64,000 bases of DNA from Cercis canadensis (lineage: Eukaryota > Streptophyta > Magnoliopsida > Fabales > Fabaceae), in the NCBI GenBank assembly GCA_003255065.1, contig QAOA01006733.1, positions 82,992-146,991 on the forward strand, given 5' to 3'. Positions 60,701-64,000 of the stretch are shown piece after piece. Every line of letters starts with the position of its first letter. Positions within the stretch are counted from its first letter, which is position 1. The notes beneath the pieces are model-generated. The model was given only the letters and a program-made list of their open reading frames with translations, was not told the DNA's origin and ran no database searches. The position numbers and the translations under genes were made by a program.

Positions 60701-61321
60701 CTAACTATGAAAATTAGAATACTTTTTCTTTTCTTTGATAGAAAGTTTCCTAACTTGAGATGACAAGTATAGATGAAGAAAGGGATTAATGTGAATATAC
60801 ACTATTGTGATTGTGTTGGGTGGTGCAAGATACATAGATGTATTCTATTCCCATTCCAATATATGTAACATTCTTTGTTGGTTCGTATGTACATGTCTCT
60901 TGAATATTTACATAGCTTTAAGGACACTCTAGGGCGACACTGCAGCTAAACTCCCCCCACTCTCTCTCTAAGAGGTGAAACGTCCTATGAAGAATCAGGT
61001 CACCCCATCTTCCACTCTTACCCACCACCCCTTTTTTTCTTTTCCTTTTTTACCGTAATTAAATTTATTAAGAAAAAGCTTCTTTTTTTTTTTGCATATA
61101 CATATATGAATAATAATAATAATACCCTTTTAAATATTCCTTAGGAGAAGTAAAAAAAAAAACTCTTAACCCAAGCATAAAAGCCAACCGAGCTAGACCA
61201 CATTAATTCTGTGATGCGACCGTACATACGGGAACATATCCAAACTTGACGTCCAAGCAACCTTTCCTATTTCTAGAAGCCCCTTTGTTTCTGACCTTTT
61301 GTTTTTTCGCTTATACTCTTT
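57716..61321. other. Intergenic, no gene recognised
   Basis: AT-rich. 59442-59482 and 59484-59524 are direct copies around an N at 59483. 58847-58965 repeats a GGAAATTTACC-like phrase. Open frames of up to 82 codons have no known domain. The end of this interval is the distal promoter of the NAC gene. Confidence 0.45.
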
Positions 61322-61654
61322 GCTCTCTCTCTCTCTTTCTCTCTCTCCCTCTGTGAAGGTGGCGGTGCTGTTAGTTTGGGTAGCGTCGGAGTTGAATCAT
61401 TGAATCAAACATAGAGAATACAGAAGAGGCATAATAAAGAAAAAGTGATTAAATTTCTTTTCTGTATTGATCAGCAAGAAGAAGGTGATTGAGAAAAAAC
61501 GTGTTCCAAAAGAGACAAGCTACTAGCTTTACCCTTTTTTTCTGTTTTCTTTTCTTTTCTGCTTCGTGGGTTTTTTATTTGTAGAAGGAGTGGAGGAGAC
61601 GAAAGGGAAAGGCTGTGTTTTTAGGTATATGGGAATAAGAGCAAATCCATAGAG
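61322..61654 (+). promoter_or_regulatory. NAC gene leader: CT microsatellite and a 7-codon upstream ORF
   Basis: A CT-rich microsatellite (61322-61349) probably lies near the transcription start. An upstream ATG at 61629 opens a 7-codon frame (MGIRANP) stopping at 61652, two bases before the main ATG at 61655. If transcription starts upstream of 61629, this uORF would be translated first and could lower or regulate translation of the NAC protein. The transcription start itself is inferred. Confidence 0.5.
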
Positions 61655-64000
61655 ATGACATGGTGCAATGACTCAGATGAGGAGAGGGCTATTGAAATAA
61701 TCACGCCCACTGCTACTCCTAGAGCTTCTAACACTGCTCCGAATGATCCAAAAATCTCTGAAATTCGAACCATAACTTGCCCTTCATGCGGCCATAACAT
61801 ACAGTTCCAAGAACAGGTACTAAACTCTCTCTCTCTCGATGTGAGATTTTGATTCCTAAACATTACACCCCACCAGGGGTGTTTGTGCTTTTACCTTAAA
61901 ATAGTTTCCTTTTTCTTTTTCGATTTGGATTACATAACACGATCTTTTTTCATAAATCTTACCCCGCGTGTTCTTGATGTGATTTGAATTGAATATGAGA
62001 CTTTCAATTCAGAGTGCTCAATCGTTGGCGTGTAAAGACTATTAATTCCTTTTGTTTATGTTTAAATGTCAATTGATATTTTTTTTATTACATGTGAACT
62101 AGGCTGGGATTCATGACTTGCCGGGGCTACCTGCTGGGGTGAAGTTTGATCCAAATGACCAAGAAATTCTAGAGCATTTGGAGGCAAAGGTGCTGTCTGA
62201 TGTGCGAAAGCTGCATCCTCTTATTGATGAATTCATCCCAACTCTTGAAGGAGAGAATGGGATCTGTTACACACACCCAGAAAAGCTGCCAGGTGTTTGA
62301 TATTTTTAATTTTTTGTCCTTTTATTCTTTGGCTTGGAATTTATGCATTGGGTTACACTCATCATTTATACTCTAATTTATTGTGAAACATCAGGTTGAA
62401 GTACATGAAATAAGGATATATAAATGAAAATGATTTCTTATTAACGGAATTTATGGCTGTTGAGAATGACTGCCAAGATTTTAATACTCTATACGAGATA
62501 TCAAAACATTGATAATAAATATCATTAAATGTTGTTCTTTTCAAAATTTAAACAAAAAATAAGCATGCTTGGATGGTTTTTTTCATAAGAAAAAATATTC
62601 TTGTAGATTCATTTTAAAAAATTTGGGGAAAACTATGACAAATTGAAATTAAATTTTACTATCCTAAAAATCATTAGTCTCTATCGTTGGGTCTTTCTTG
62701 CATTTATGTTGTACCAAAGAAAATTTTCGATCCTCTAGAGTGTATATGTCTTTGTTTGGAGATGTTACCTTGAAAGAAACATTGAAGGAAGCACAGGGGA
62801 CGAATACTATTCACCCTTTTTAACCAACTTTGTCAAGTGTGTTACAAGAAAAATGCCTAAGTTGGCGACCACTACCAAACTGAGTAGTGGCATCTTATCT
62901 TGCAAGTGAGATGTAAATCTTAGTGCTTAATCTACACTGCAGCAAACTTTCTATTCAATGTCACAATTCAACATGATATACCAAATAGGGTTGTCAAAGT
63001 GTAACCCGCATGAAGAGCATAAAATGGGGTTGCTGCCTTGCTACTCTTCATTAGGGCTTTCTCAATCTCTTACCAGCTAGATAATACCCTAGATTATTGG
63101 ATGAGGCTTGACTCCTCATCATAAATTACATCTTTAAAATTTATTTTTTGCCTTGATCAATATAACGTATTATTAGGCAACTGTTAATAAAGATTTTTTT
63201 TTTTTAAAAAAAAGATTACTTGTAAGATTTGGAAAAGCATTTCATGCTTTCAGCTGGTCTTTCATGTCTTCACCCACAAGCAATATGATATATTCAATTT
63301 ACAGCTTGCAGTCCATATATCTCTTACTCATTTACTTTTTTATGATACAAACTAATGAGTATATATTTCATATGTTGTATTTAATATTTTTACCTATAAC
63401 ATTAACCTCCTATCCTTATACTTTGATGATTTAGCACAACTGTGTATCTCTTTCTTTTCTCACCCATATTCTCCTTGACCATACTTAATTATCTTCAATT
63501 TAGTAATGATCTTTCTGAAATGATCTACATTGTTAATTATACTATTTGCTATCTTTTTTCATTTATGTTGAGTTATGCATAATTCTCATATGCTAATAAA
63601 AAAAGAGATAAGAAACTTTGCTTCTCTGAAATGGTGCAGGAGTAAACAAAGATGGGCAAATCCGCCACTTCTTTCATAGGCCTTCAAAAGCATATACAAC
63701 CGGGACAAGGAAACGAAGAAAGGTTCACACTGATGAAGAAGGAAGTGAAACAAGATGGCACAAAACAGGAAAAACTAGGCCAGTTTTCGTTGGCGGTGGA
63801 GTGAAGGGTTTCAAAAAGATACTAGTCCTCTACACCAACTATGGTAGGCAAAGGAAGCCTGAGAAAACAAACTGGGTGATGCATCAATACCATCTTGGTA
63901 GCAATGAAGAAGAGAAAGATGGAGAATTAGTGGTTTCCAAGGTATTCTTCCAGACACAACCTAGACAGTGTAATTCAATCATCAAGGATCCATATGAAAA
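61655..64000 (+). CDS. NAC transcription factor of the SND2/SND3 type, 5' part
   Basis: Exons 61655-61816, 62103-62292 and 63640 onwards, all with GT-AG borders (CAG/GTACTA, CCAG/GTGTTT, GCAG/GAGTA), read in frame to the window end, so the gene is partial. The N-terminus [10 protein letters not shown] and the CPSCGH pair precede the NAC domain, which starts near residue 58 with [20 protein letters not shown]. It continues through [45 protein letters not shown] and [10 protein letters not shown] to [11 protein letters not shown]. This NAC subgroup contains Arabidopsis SND2 (ANAC073) and SND3 (ANAC010), nuclear activators of secondary cell wall genes downstream of NST/SND1 (family knowledge). 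The C-terminal activation region lies beyond the window. I cannot decide between SND2 and SND3. Its companionship with HSL1 genes matches Arabidopsis gene order. Confidence 0.92.

Noticed and set aside
1..64000. CRISPR array, operon or bacterial-type system
   Set aside because: The DNA is plant nuclear. The direct repeats found are pairs at assembly joins or transposon arms, not regularly spaced arrays.

Overview
This window is nuclear DNA of a flowering plant, almost certainly a eudicot. The genes have GT-AG introns, the intergenic DNA is AT-rich, and plant-specific families are present: HAESA-type receptor kinases, a NAC factor, a phenylcoumaran benzylic ether reductase relative, Copia, hAT, Mutator and CACTA elements, and a tRNA-derived SINE. 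Seven single-base N positions, five of them exactly between near-identical direct copies, suggest a draft assembly of a heterozygous genome. I cannot name the species.

Layout. 1-10492: gene-poor, AT-rich DNA with a small hAT-like MITE. 10493-38000: a tandem array of three HSL1-type LRR receptor kinase genes, all on the + strand. The first (10493-13863, 994 aa) looks intact. The second (23299-25539, 628 aa) has lost exactly 336 codons of leucine-rich repeats and its C-terminal tail. The third (30906-35205, 964 aa) keeps the full ectodomain but has lost the tail. Downstream of each copy lie remnants of a minus-strand gene that I do not recognise. In the best pieces it has a signal peptide followed by phase-1 exons of about 30 codons, each encoding a module with the theme E-F-D-W...P-R-M-S...K-M-E-D. 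Receptor gene and module gene were therefore probably duplicated as one block.

Between and after these genes are many mobile elements: hAT MITEs (one ends 85 bp before the ATG of the third receptor gene), long foldback elements, a SINE with 15-bp target duplications, a LINE RNase H remnant, and a Pack-MULE-like element (35551-36761). The last carries a dual-specificity phosphatase fragment fused to an ATL-like ubiquitin ligase fragment without its RING finger. 39964-42860 is a phenylcoumaran benzylic ether reductase-like pseudogene. 45759-46760 is a single-exon membrane kinase-like gene whose catalytic HRD reads HGC, so it is a predicted pseudokinase. 48973-53654 is a complete but dead Copia retrotransposon (265-bp LTRs, 5-bp target duplication). 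A CACTA MITE and a Mutator-type foldback element with a perfect 9-bp target duplication follow. 61655-64000 is the 5' part of a SND2/SND3-type NAC gene, cut by the window end.

How the genes relate. From memory, in Arabidopsis HAESA lies next to SND2 (At4g28490/At4g28500), and HSL1 lies near SND3 and a kinase-like gene (At1g28440/At1g28470/At1g28390). The same companions occur here, which supports the identities and indicates an old conserved block expanded locally by receptor duplication. HAESA/HSL1 receptors perceive secreted peptides in abscission and related cell separation; SND2/3 factors act in secondary wall formation. No operon-like coordination is implied.
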